A stretch of DNA of 64,000 bases from contig JAUCSE010000057.1 of assembly GCA_030445275.1 (NCBI GenBank), positions 1 through 64,000 on the forward strand. The letters run 5' to 3'. The translations under genes were made by a program, and so were the position numbers. The DNA is from Mucilaginibacter sp. (GTDB lineage Bacteria; Bacteroidota; Bacteroidia; Sphingobacteriales; Sphingobacteriaceae). Shown here one piece after another: positions 25,254 to 32,980 of this stretch; position 1 is the first letter of the stretch, and every line of letters starts with the position of its first letter. The notes below the pieces were generated by a model. The model did no database searches and was not told the origin of the DNA. It worked only from the letters and a program-made list of their open reading frames with translations.

Positions 25254-26150
25254 ATGCAACGTCGTAAATTTTTAATCAATACTGCGCTTACTGCAGGCTC
25301 TATAGCCTTACTGGGCAAAAAAAGCTTTGCATCGCTGCTGGCCGATCCGGCTTACCAGTTTAAACCATTGCGTAATAACGTGGGGATGTTTGCCGAGCAG
25401 GGCGGCACCATTGCCTGGCTGGTAAACAAGGAAGGTATTGTAGTAGTTGATGCCGAGTTCCCCAATCCGGCTACCCATCTGATAGCCGAATTAAAGAAAC
25501 AATCAGACAAGCCATTTGAGTGGCTCATCAATACCCATCACCACGGCGATCATACCGGCGGCAACGTCTCCTTTAAAGGTCTGGTGAAAAATGTAGCGGC
25601 TCATGCCAACTCGCTTACCAACCAAAAAGCAGTAGCAGTTCAAAAACAAACCGAAGACAAGCAGCTATATCCCGATACTACCTATACCGATAAATGGAAA
25701 ATTAAAGTAGGCGATGAGCACATCAGCGCGCATTATTTTGGTGCCGGCCACACCAATGGCGATAGCTTTATCCATTTTGAAAACGCCAACATCGTACATA
25801 CCGGCGACCTGGTTTTTAACCGTCGCTACCCCTTTGTTGACCGCACTGCAGGGGCATCCTGCAAAAGCTGGATAACAGTACTGGAAAAGGCTCAAAAGCA
25901 ATTCGATAAGAACACCCTGTTTGTATTTGGTCATGCCTTTGACCCGCAAAAGGTAACCGGCAATATGGATGACGTAAAGGCCATGCATAACTTTATGGAA
26001 AGCCTGGTAGCCTTTGTTGACAGCAGCATCAAAGCCGGCAAATCAAAAGAAGAGATCATTGCCGCCAAGGCCATCCCCGGGGTAATCGAATGGCAGGGCG
26101 ACGGCATTGAGCGTGGGTTGACAGCGGCTTACGAGGAGCTATCAGCGTAG
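25254..26150 (+). CDS. Secreted MBL-fold metallo-hydrolase
   Basis: This 298-aa protein starts with an RRKFLINTALTAGS export signal (twin-arginine-like). It has the metallo-beta-lactamase-fold zinc motif THHHGDH (His95, His97, Asp99, His100), followed by AGHTNGDS, HTGDLVFN and FGHAF as the further metal-ligand positions. It is not a recognisable beta-lactamase: the spacing fits the broad glyoxalase II/quinoprotein-associated-like group. The role is likely periplasmic hydrolysis of an unknown ester or lactam. It appears to be a single gene with a hairpin terminator after it. Confidence 0.85.
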   Translation: MQRRKFLINTALTAGSIALLGKKSFASLLADPAYQFKPLRNNVGMFAEQGGTIAWLVNKEGIVVVDAEFPNPATHLIAELKKQSDKPFEWLINTHHHGDHTGGNVSFKGLVKNVAAHANSLTNQKAVAVQKQTEDKQLYPDTTYTDKWKIKVGDEHISAHYFGAGHTNGDSFIHFENANIVHTGDLVFNRRYPFVDRTAGASCKSWITVLEKAQKQFDKNTLFVFGHAFDPQKVTGNMDDVKAMHNFMESLVAFVDSSIKAGKSKEEIIAAKAIPGVIEWQGDGIERGLTAAYEELSA

Positions 26151-26152
26151 CC

Positions 26153-26175
26153 CCAGCCCCCTAAAGGGGGAGCTT
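26153..26175 (+). terminator. Terminator after the MBL-fold gene
   Basis: GCCCCC-TAAA-GGGGGAGC followed by TTTTG forms a strong G+C hairpin three bases after the MBL stop. The same type of hairpin is seen at 14547-14573. Confidence 0.65.
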
Positions 26176-26241
26176 TTGATTTGCATGATTGTTAATTTAT
26201 CAAAACTTCTTAAACCTAAAAAACATTCAAAAAATTGCACG

Positions 26242-26349
26242 TTTTTGGTTCTCTTTTGTTGATTATTGAACCTTTTTTATCGCTTTTTGATCATTTATTT
26301 GCTTTTTTTGGCGCGTTTTTGATACAAAAAATCACTTTAAAAAGTTTTT
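26242..26349. other. Helically phased T-tracts between convergent genes
   Basis: T-runs begin at 26242, 26254, 26273, 26284, 26294, 26303, 26316, 26336 and 26345, with an A-run at 26326; most successive starts are 9-13 bases apart. Such phasing is expected to give intrinsically curved DNA. It shares TTTTTGATCATTT with the phased tract at 53406-53472. It lies between the convergent MBL and alpha/beta hydrolase genes. Confidence 0.5.
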
Positions 26350-26356
26350 ATAAAAT

Positions 26357-27232
26357 TTAGTGTAATACTTTGGGACGTTCCCTTTTTATGGGGTTCAGAT
26401 AATTGTTATCGGTGAGCCAATCAGCCATGCGCTGGGGCCAGGTATTGATGGATTGCAGCTTGGACCGGCTACCCATATTAAAGCCGTGATCGCCCCGGGC
26501 AAAAATGTGCACCTCAACCGGCACTTTGGCGGCGCGGTACCTATCCAGTAATTTCACTACCGATAGGGAACAACAGGCATCATCGTTAGCCGCCAGCAAA
26601 AAGGCAGGCGGCGCATCGGCAGGCAGCACATCCGGAATAAACAGCGGGCCTGGATATATCTGTATCACAAAATTTGGGCGGGCATTCAGCCTGTCAATAG
26701 GATCGGGAGCATGCTGGTCGCCTTGGCCTGTACCATACGCCACCATATCAACCACTTCGCCACCGGCCGAAAATCCCATCATGCCTATACGGTTGGTATC
26801 CAGGCCATATTCTGCTGCTTTGCTACGCACCAGTCGCATGGCGCGGTAACCATCCTGCCGGGCATGCACATCAATTTTATAGGGCGAAAGCGTATCGCGA
26901 CCTAAACGGTATTTCAGCACAAAAACTGTTATCCCCAGGCTGGTTAGATATTTAGCAGGTTCAATCCCCTCGGCAGTATATACCAGCAGGCGGTGCCCCC
27001 CGCCGGGGCATATTACTACCGCTGCTCCATTGGCCTTACCCTCGGGTGGGGTAAAAACGGCAAGCGAAGGGTTATGAATGTTTTTTACCCAGTAATCTTT
27101 TGCCTGCTCGGGCTCGTCGCGGCGGCTTTCAAATCCGGGGGCGCCTTTTGGCCAAAGCGGTATCACTGTATTTTGCGCCCTGGCGACAAGGGGGAAGGCA
27201 AAAATCAGCAAGTATAGGAGTCTTTTATGCAT
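26357..27232 (-). CDS. Secreted alpha/beta hydrolase (esterase-like)
   Basis: This 291-aa protein has a cleavable signal peptide (to about residue 20). The oxyanion element is CPGGGHR, the nucleophile elbow GFSAGG (Ser155), an acid lies in AANDDAC and the catalytic His in RGDHGFNMG. This matches the dienelactone hydrolase/BD-FAE-like family, often annotated in Bacteroidota as acetylxylan or pectin esterases. It should remove acyl groups from polysaccharides or related esters; the substrate is inferred only. It is transcribed alone and is divergent from thioredoxin. Confidence 0.85.
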   Translation of the reverse strand: MHKRLLYLLIFAFPLVARAQNTVIPLWPKGAPGFESRRDEPEQAKDYWVKNIHNPSLAVFTPPEGKANGAAVVICPGGGHRLLVYTAEGIEPAKYLTSLGITVFVLKYRLGRDTLSPYKIDVHARQDGYRAMRLVRSKAAEYGLDTNRIGMMGFSAGGEVVDMVAYGTGQGDQHAPDPIDRLNARPNFVIQIYPGPLFIPDVLPADAPPAFLLAANDDACCSLSVVKLLDRYRAAKVPVEVHIFARGDHGFNMGSRSKLQSINTWPQRMADWLTDNNYLNPIKRERPKVLH

Positions 27233-27411
27233 AGTTAAATTTAGCTATTTTATTTAGTGTTCATAGTTGATGGTTTTATAGATCATAGCTAGGATTTATA
27301 TTAGAAAAATGACCACGTAATTACTATAAACTTTTATCTAATTGGTATGTTTAATTAATGTTTTGGTTCTGTGAGCCATTACAATGATCCATGAACTAAT
27401 ATAAAAATCCT

Positions 27412-27708
27412 ATGGCAAATTTTCAGGAAATTATAGCATCAGAAACACCTGTACTGATTGATTTTTCGGCCGAGTGGTGCGGCCCTTGTAAAATGATGCC
27501 ACCCATACTGAAGGATGTAAAACATGCGCTTGGCGATAAGGTAACCATCCTTAAAATTGATATCGACAAAAACCCATCGGCAGCCAGCGCCTATAAAATA
27601 CAAAGTGTGCCCACGCTGATGATCTTTCAAAAAGGGGAAGCTAAATGGCGGCAAAGCGGGGTAATACAGGCCAGACAACTGCAGCAGGCGGTGGAACAGT
27701 TTATATAA
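27412..27708 (+). CDS. trxA: Thioredoxin
   Basis: This 98-aa cytoplasmic protein has the active site WCGPC (residues 22-26), the cis-Pro motif SVPTL and a C-terminal helix, and no export signal. It is slightly shorter than the usual 105-109 aa because the N-terminal strand is short. It should reduce disulfides in target proteins using thioredoxin reductase. It is followed by a GGAGAGG hairpin repeat. Confidence 0.92.
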   Translation: MANFQEIIASETPVLIDFSAEWCGPCKMMPPILKDVKHALGDKVTILKIDIDKNPSAASAYKIQSVPTLMIFQKGEAKWRQSGVIQARQLQQAVEQFI

Positions 27709-27710
27709 AC

Positions 27711-27797
27711 AGCCTCACCCTGGCCCTCTCCAAAGGAGAGGGAGCTAAGAAACCTGCACAGCAAAGTCCTCTCCTTTGGTGAGGATTAGGTGAGGCA
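27711..27797. repeat. CTCACCCTGGCCCTCTCC hairpin repeat
   Basis: CCTCACCCTGGCCCTCTCC-AAA-GGAGAGGG is followed by a reversed copy ending CTCTCCTTTGGTGAGG...GGTGAGG. A relative with a perfect stem lies at 39397-39421. The copy between thioredoxin and the TetR gene could terminate the thioredoxin transcript. Confidence 0.6.
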
Positions 27798-27802
27798 TAT
27801 AC

Positions 27803-27810
27803 TATGTTTG
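27803..27810 (+). promoter_or_regulatory. Bacteroidota-type -7 element before the TetR gene
   Basis: TATGTTTG matches the TAnnTTTG consensus of the Bacteroidota primary sigma factor. A TTG at 27776-27778 could be the -33 element, although the 24-base spacing is longer than usual. It lies 37 bases before the ATG. Confidence 0.35.
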
Positions 27811-27846
27811 TAACTTTAACGTATTAATTATCAAAGCAATCAAATT

Positions 27847-28500
27847 ATGGCAACTATCGAAAGCATCCAGAACGCGTATATTGATTATGTACTGACCGAA
27901 GGCATACAACCCAAATCGGTTTATATTTTTGCCAAACAAAACGAAATGACCGAGGCTGAGTTTTACCAGTTCTTTGGCTCGTTTGAGGCGGTTGAACAAA
28001 ACATTTGGGCCGATTTTGCCACCAAAACGCTCACCGAGATCCGTGCGCAGGAAGTGTGGGCGCAATACGCTGCCCGCGAAAAAGCATTGTCGTTTTTTTA
28101 CGGCTTTTTTGAGTTGCTTAAAGGCAGCCGCAGCTTTGCAGTTTACACCATTAACAAACAGCCTAAGGGATTTTCAACTCCCCGCGTTTTTGAAAAATTG
28201 AAGGATATTTATGAAAACTTTGCGGATGAGATCCTGAAAGAAGGCATTGAAAGCGCCGAACTGAGCGACCGCAAGTTTTTCAGCAAGCGTTATAAGGATG
28301 CCCTTTGGATCCAGTTTGTGTTTGTACTTAACTTTTGGATAAATGACAACTCAACCGGGTTCGAAAAAACCGACGAGGCCATTGAAAAAGGCGTTAACGT
28401 AACCTTCGACCTGTTTCAGCGCTCGCCTATTGATAACCTGTTTGAGTATGGCAAGTTCCTGGTTAAAAACGGTGCGATAAAAGATAAAATAAGGTTTTAA
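27847..28500 (+). CDS. TetR-family transcriptional regulator
   Basis: This 217-aa protein has an N-terminal TetR-like helix-turn-helix (about residues 5-55, with KSVYIFAKQNEMTEAEFYQFFGS as the HTH) and an all-helical C-terminal ligand-binding region. It lies eight bases upstream of the ABC1 kinase gene, so the two are one operon and it may regulate that operon. The C-terminal domain matches a type common in Bacteroidota next to ABC1 genes. The ligand is unknown. Confidence 0.8.
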   Translation: MATIESIQNAYIDYVLTEGIQPKSVYIFAKQNEMTEAEFYQFFGSFEAVEQNIWADFATKTLTEIRAQEVWAQYAAREKALSFFYGFFELLKGSRSFAVYTINKQPKGFSTPRVFEKLKDIYENFADEILKEGIESAELSDRKFFSKRYKDALWIQFVFVLNFWINDNSTGFEKTDEAIEKGVNVTFDLFQRSPIDNLFEYGKFLVKNGAIKDKIRF

Positions 28501-28508
28501 GATTCACC

Positions 28509-29876
28509 ATGGAAGATAAGAAAAAAGTCGCTACGCCAGTTGGCGGAGATGATTTAGAGGGGGTTCAGAAAGAACAAAATAGCATACCAACTACCAAAGC
28601 CCAACGTTCAGCAAAGTTTATAACCACCGGTGTTAAAATTGGCGGCAACTATATCAAGCATTATTCAAAAAAACTGTTCAATCCGGATATGGATAAATCG
28701 GAGTTGAATGAGGATAATGCTGCAGACATTTATCAATCCTTAAGCGAGTTAAAAGGCAGCGCCCTTAAAGTGGCGCAAATGCTCAGCATGGATAAAAACC
28801 TGCTGCCACAGGCCTATGTTGATAAATTCACCCAATCGCAATATAATGCGCCACCGCTTTCGGGGCCGCTTATTGTGCAAACATTCAGAAAACATTTCGG
28901 TAAAAACCCCGATCAGATATTTGATAAATTCAACATCCGCTCCAACAATGCTGCATCCATTGGCCAGGTACACCAGGCTGAGTTGAATGGTAAAAAACTG
29001 GCCATAAAAATACAGTATCCCGGTGTTGGCGATTCCATATCGTCCGATCTGAAATTGATCAAACCTTTTGCATTTCGCATGCTGGGCATGAGCGAAAAGG
29101 AACTGGATATTTATATGCGCGAGGTGGAGGAACGCCTGCTGGAAGAAACCGACTATGAGCTGGAAGTTCGCCGCTCCATCGAGTTCTCAACCGCTTGTGC
29201 CGGTTTAAATCATGTGGTGTTTCCGGAATACTACCCCGAGCTATCCAGCAAACGCATCATTACGATGGACTGGCTCGAAGGTAAACACCTCCGCGAGTTT
29301 TTGGCCACCAATCCGTCGCAGGAACTGCGTAACCAGATAGGACAGGCACTGTGGGATTTTTACAACTTTCAGCAGCATGAGCTGCGCGCCGTACATGCCG
29401 ATCCGCATCCGGGCAATTTCCTGATCACTCCCGAGGGTAACCTGGGTGTTATTGATTTTGGTTGTATCAAAGAGATGCCTGAAGATTTTTATTATCCCTT
29501 CTTCTCTCTTACCTCAACCAATTTGCTGGATAATAAGGTGGAAACCATCAAAGCCTTCCGCCATTTGGAAATGATTTTGCCGGATGACAGTCCGGCGCAG
29601 ATCGAGTTTTTTTACGGCCAGTACAAGGAAATGATTGAGCTGTTTGCCATGCCTTACATCAATGATCATTTTGACTTTAGCGAAGCTTCATTTTTTGATA
29701 AGCTATACAAATTTGGCGAGCGTTTTTCCAAACTGCCCGAGTTTAAGCAGGCCCGCGGCGTTAAGCATTTTATCTATATCAACCGCACCAATTTTGGCCT
29801 GTACAATATATTGCATGAGCTAAAGGCCGAGGTTAAAACAGATACCTATAAACCGCATGTAGTGTTGGAGTATTAG
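28509..29876 (+). CDS. ABC1/UbiB-family atypical kinase
   Basis: This 455-aa protein has the ABC1/AarF/UbiB kinase-like motifs: an N-terminal KVAQ variant of the KxGQ motif (LKGSALKVAQMLS, about residue 90), an ATP-site Ala/Ser-rich loop (NNAASIGQVH), the Lys in LAIKIQYPG, the HADPHPGN catalytic loop and IDFGC in place of DFG. Relatives support ubiquinone biosynthesis as ATPases; in a menaquinone-using Bacteroidota the partner is unknown. It is co-transcribed with the TetR gene. The KVAQ variant could alter the autoinhibitory element that the KxGQ motif forms in COQ8. Confidence 0.85.
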   Translation: MEDKKKVATPVGGDDLEGVQKEQNSIPTTKAQRSAKFITTGVKIGGNYIKHYSKKLFNPDMDKSELNEDNAADIYQSLSELKGSALKVAQMLSMDKNLLPQAYVDKFTQSQYNAPPLSGPLIVQTFRKHFGKNPDQIFDKFNIRSNNAASIGQVHQAELNGKKLAIKIQYPGVGDSISSDLKLIKPFAFRMLGMSEKELDIYMREVEERLLEETDYELEVRRSIEFSTACAGLNHVVFPEYYPELSSKRIITMDWLEGKHLREFLATNPSQELRNQIGQALWDFYNFQQHELRAVHADPHPGNFLITPEGNLGVIDFGCIKEMPEDFYYPFFSLTSTNLLDNKVETIKAFRHLEMILPDDSPAQIEFFYGQYKEMIELFAMPYINDHFDFSEASFFDKLYKFGERFSKLPEFKQARGVKHFIYINRTNFGLYNILHELKAEVKTDTYKPHVVLEY

Positions 29877-29892
29877 CCTTTTTATAATATAT

Positions 29893-30045
29893 GTCATTGC
29901 GAGCGGAGCGTGGCAATCCCCGACATACAAAGCGACTATGCTTATCGGGGATTGCTTCGTACCTCGCAATGACGCGCGGAGAAGCCCCCTCTTTCCGGCG
30001 AAGCCGAAGAGAGGGTCGACGAGTGCAACGATGTCGGGGTGAGTC
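29893..30045. repeat. GTCATTGCGAG palindrome (R3) joined to the GGCTTCGCC repeat (R2)
   Basis: 29893-29973 is a palindromic element: GTCATTGCGAGCGGAGCGTG then GCAATCCCC, with the inverted arm GGGGATTGCTTCGTACCTCGC ending in AATGAC. It is followed at 29986-30040 by a truncated R2 arm (CCCTCTTTCCGGCGAAGCCG, then GTCGGGGTGAGTC). Relatives lie at 39187-39289 and 48433-48457. The 327-base gap between the kinase and the DHFR-like gene holds only this and an AT-rich leader. Confidence 0.7.
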
Positions 30046-30203
30046 TACTGCCGTTGTTTACATTTTCACAAACAACTTTTTTGTAAAATGACAATTTCTC
30101 TCCGTCGCAATTACCCCCTTAAGTAGTCATACTAGCCCCCCTTGCAGCAATCTTTGTTCCCGTAATTTTGTTGTATCAATGATGATCAATTAAACAAAGA
30201 ATA

Positions 30204-30860
30204 ATGAGAAAGCTAATTGTAAAAATGTCTGTATCTGTTGACGGTTTTGTTGGCGGCCCAAATGGCGAGATAGACTGGTTGTTAAAAAGTATGGATGATA
30301 CAGCTGCCTCCTGGATAGTGGATACGTTATGGCAGGCTGGCGTTCACATTATGGGCAGCCGTACTTTTTATGATATGGTCTCCTACTGGCCTTATTCAGA
30401 CGAGCCCTTTGCCGCGCCCATGAACAAAATACCCAAAGTAGTATTTTCCAGAATGGGGATTGATTTAAATAGAAGTACCCAGCAAAGTACACAAGCCCTA
30501 AAAGATTCAACCAGTTTACAAGCCGAATCAAGTTTTAAAAATAGCCCTGGCATGCCTTATCATATGGAAACCTGGAATAACGCCACGGTTGCAAGTGGTA
30601 ACCTTGCCCATGAGATCAACCGGTTAAAGCAACAGGATGGCAAACCTATTCTGGCTCATGGAGGAGCAAGTTTTATTCAAAGCCTTGCCGCCACCGGATT
30701 GATTGACGAATACCGGTTACTTACACACCCCGTAGCATTGGGCAAAGGACTTCCCTTGTTTTCGGCACTTCAAAAGCCATTGGATCTTAACTTAGTAAGC
30801 ACAACGGTATTTGGTTCGGGCTGTGTTGCTCATGTTTACCGGCCTTCGGCTAATGTTTAG
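30204..30860 (+). CDS. Dihydrofolate reductase family (RibD C-terminal-like) protein
   Basis: This 218-aa protein has the RibD_C/DHFR-like fold: VKMSVSVDGFVGGPNGEIDW at the start, GSRTFYDMVSYWP, and a C-terminal nucleotide-binding HGGASFIQSLAATGLIDEY followed by HPVALGKGLPLF. Such proteins, related to YyaP/YwjB, probably reduce a pterin or similar substrate with NADPH; the substrate is not known. It is a single gene with a repeat on each side. Confidence 0.87.
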   Translation: MRKLIVKMSVSVDGFVGGPNGEIDWLLKSMDDTAASWIVDTLWQAGVHIMGSRTFYDMVSYWPYSDEPFAAPMNKIPKVVFSRMGIDLNRSTQQSTQALKDSTSLQAESSFKNSPGMPYHMETWNNATVASGNLAHEINRLKQQDGKPILAHGGASFIQSLAATGLIDEYRLLTHPVALGKGLPLFSALQKPLDLNLVSTTVFGSGCVAHVYRPSANV

Positions 30861-30968
30861 AAACCCATCCTATTTAGTGATTTGGTTTTGGGTTGAATTA
30901 ACAGTCTATATTTGGTATAACGTTCATTTTTACTCCACAGCCTGTAATATATTAACCAAGGAATCTAT

Positions 30969-31018
30969 TCACCCGACCATCTCCACCAGCCGGCGGATTG
31001 TCGGGGTGAGTTTAATCT
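30969..31018. repeat. Solitary R2 arm
   Basis: ATTCACCCGACCATCTCCACC then AGCCGGCGGATTGTCGGGGTGAG is an isolated palindromic copy of the R2 terminal arm, placed between the DHFR-like gene and the photolyase operon. The gap (256 bases) holds no other feature that I can identify. Confidence 0.6.
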
Positions 31019-31116
31019 GCAGGCAAATCTTTAGTTAACCATCAACACCTTAAAATATATTACAAAGCAAGCAGCAATTTTAAAAACACCAGGCCTATTT
31101 TATTGTTCCTTGTAAT

Positions 31117-32049
31117 ATGAAAGTGTTACTTGCTGGTGCTAACAGTTATATTGGTATGCGGCTTATCCCAATTTTGCTGGATAAAGGCCATGAAATTTTT
31201 TGTTTAGCACGTGATAAAAGGCGCTTTCATGAACTGGGTGAAATGAGTAAGAGAATCACCCTGATCAGCAGCGATCTGCTGCGGGAATCTATCATTGATT
31301 CCTTCCCGCCCGATATTGATGCGGCTTACTACCTGGTAAATTCCATGTCGCAATCGGCTGATTTTGCTGCGCTTGAGGCGTTATCAGCTTATAATTTTAT
31401 CCACGCGCTTGATAAAACCAGCTGCAGGCAAATCATATTTTTGAGTGGCATTGTAAACGATGACGGATCAAAAAACAACAGATCGCGCAGGCATGTAGAG
31501 GATGTACTGAAGGAAGGAAAATCGGCACTGACTGTTTTACGCACATCTATTATTGTTGGCACTGACAATGCATCATTTGGCATCATCCGCGACCTTACCG
31601 AAAAGTTATCGCTTATAACTATTCCAAAATGGGCAAACACCCGCTGCCAGCCCATTGCCATAAACGATGTGCTGGGCTATCTGGAAAGCGTTTTACTTAA
31701 TGAAAAAACCTTTAACCGGAGTTTTGATATCGGCGGACCTGATATTTTAACTTTTAAAGAAATGATGCTTGCTTATGCCCGGGCCCGCAACCTTAAAAGG
31801 CGCATCATTACTGTACCTTTTAGCTCGCCTAAATTATCATCCCAATGGCTTCATTTTTCAACTGCTGCCAGTTACATGCAGGCTCATAGCCTGGTTAACA
31901 GCATGAAGACGGAAACGGTTATGCATGATCATGCTATTGATGACATTATTCCGCGCAAGTGTTTAACCTACCAAGAAGCTTTGCAACTTACCTTTGTCAA
32001 AAACGGGCAAAGTTCCATAACTTCGGACATACACGATACTGTGTTATAA
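31117..32049 (+). CDS. NAD(P)H-binding atypical SDR (NmrA/YbjT-like)
   Basis: This 310-aa protein starts LLAGANSYIGMRL (GxNSYIG nucleotide-binding motif) and follows the atypical SDR pattern of the NmrA/YbjT type, with IFLSGIV, a central GxDNAS and a long C-terminal substrate region. It lacks the catalytic YxxxK of classical SDRs. It begins an operon with the TIGR01777-like epimerase and photolyase, a grouping I recall from light-inducible clusters of Bacteroidota. The role is unknown. Confidence 0.82.
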   Translation: MKVLLAGANSYIGMRLIPILLDKGHEIFCLARDKRRFHELGEMSKRITLISSDLLRESIIDSFPPDIDAAYYLVNSMSQSADFAALEALSAYNFIHALDKTSCRQIIFLSGIVNDDGSKNNRSRRHVEDVLKEGKSALTVLRTSIIVGTDNASFGIIRDLTEKLSLITIPKWANTRCQPIAINDVLGYLESVLLNEKTFNRSFDIGGPDILTFKEMMLAYARARNLKRRIITVPFSSPKLSSQWLHFSTAASYMQAHSLVNSMKTETVMHDHAIDDIIPRKCLTYQEALQLTFVKNGQSSITSDIHDTVL

Positions 32050-32077
32050 GTTACGTTAAGCAGCCGGTTAAACAAAA

Positions 32078-32980
32078 ATGAAAAACATATTAATAACAGG
32101 TGGTTCAGGCTCTGTGGGCAGGCGGCTTACCCGTTTGCTGCTGGATAAAGGTTGCCAGGTAAGCACCTTAAGCCGCAAACCAGATAATGATTCGCAGATA
32201 AAAACCTATGTGTGGGATATTGACAAAGGTGTTATTGATGAGCATTGTATTGACGGTATTGATACCATAGTACACCTGGCCGGGGCCGGTATAGCCGACA
32301 AACGCTGGACTGAAAGCCGCAAAAAAGAACTGATAGATAGCCGTACCAAATCAATAGGCCTAATATATAGGCTGTTAAAAAATAAGCCCAATAAGGTTAA
32401 CGCCATAATATCAGCATCGGCTATTGGTTATTATAGCGATCGTGGGGATAAGCTCATGACCGAGGGCAGCCTGCCCAATAATGATTTTATGGCCCGGTGC
32501 TGCATAGCTTGGGAAGATGCCATTGATGAGGGCGAAAAACTCGGTCTGCGTGTAGTGAAATTCCGCACAGGTGTGGTGTTGGATCAGGATGGCGGAGCGC
32601 TGCCCAAACTTGCCTTGCCGGTAAAACTTTATATAGGATCGGCCATTGGTAATGGGAATCAATGGATACCCTGGATACACTGGCTCGATGTAGTTAACAT
32701 GTACTTGTATGGCATTGAAAATACAGCGCTTAAGGGCGTTTATAACATGGTTGCCCCTAACCCGGTTACCAATAAACAATTAACACAGGCGGTAGCCAAA
32801 CAATTGCACAAACCTTTATGGGCCCCAAAGGTACCTGCGTTTCTGTTGAAACTGATATTGGGCGAAATGAGCACCATTGTTTTAGGCAGTACCAAAGTAT
32901 CGGCACAAAAAATTCAGGATGCCGGCTTTAACTTTAAGTTTGCAGAACTGCCTGCCGCCTTAAAAGAAATTTATGAATAA
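32078..32980 (+). CDS. TIGR01777-family NAD-dependent epimerase
   Basis: This 300-aa protein has the extended-SDR start ITGGSGSVGRRL, then HLAGAGIADKRWTESRKKEL, which is diagnostic of TIGR01777 (YfcH/SULA-like), and later SASAIGYYSDRGD and KFRTGVVLDQDGGALPK. C-terminal DUF1731-like sequence runs from about 250. It overlaps the photolyase by eight bases and lies 28 bases after the NmrA-like gene. The enzymatic reaction of this family is unsettled. Confidence 0.88.
   Translation: MKNILITGGSGSVGRRLTRLLLDKGCQVSTLSRKPDNDSQIKTYVWDIDKGVIDEHCIDGIDTIVHLAGAGIADKRWTESRKKELIDSRTKSIGLIYRLLKNKPNKVNAIISASAIGYYSDRGDKLMTEGSLPNNDFMARCCIAWEDAIDEGEKLGLRVVKFRTGVVLDQDGGALPKLALPVKLYIGSAIGNGNQWIPWIHWLDVVNMYLYGIENTALKGVYNMVAPNPVTNKQLTQAVAKQLHKPLWAPKVPAFLLKLILGEMSTIVLGSTKVSAQKIQDAGFNFKFAELPAALKEIYE

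Noticed and set aside
29891..30091. 66-aa plus-strand frame after the ABC1 kinase
   Set aside because: It is a translation of R3 and R2 repeats.
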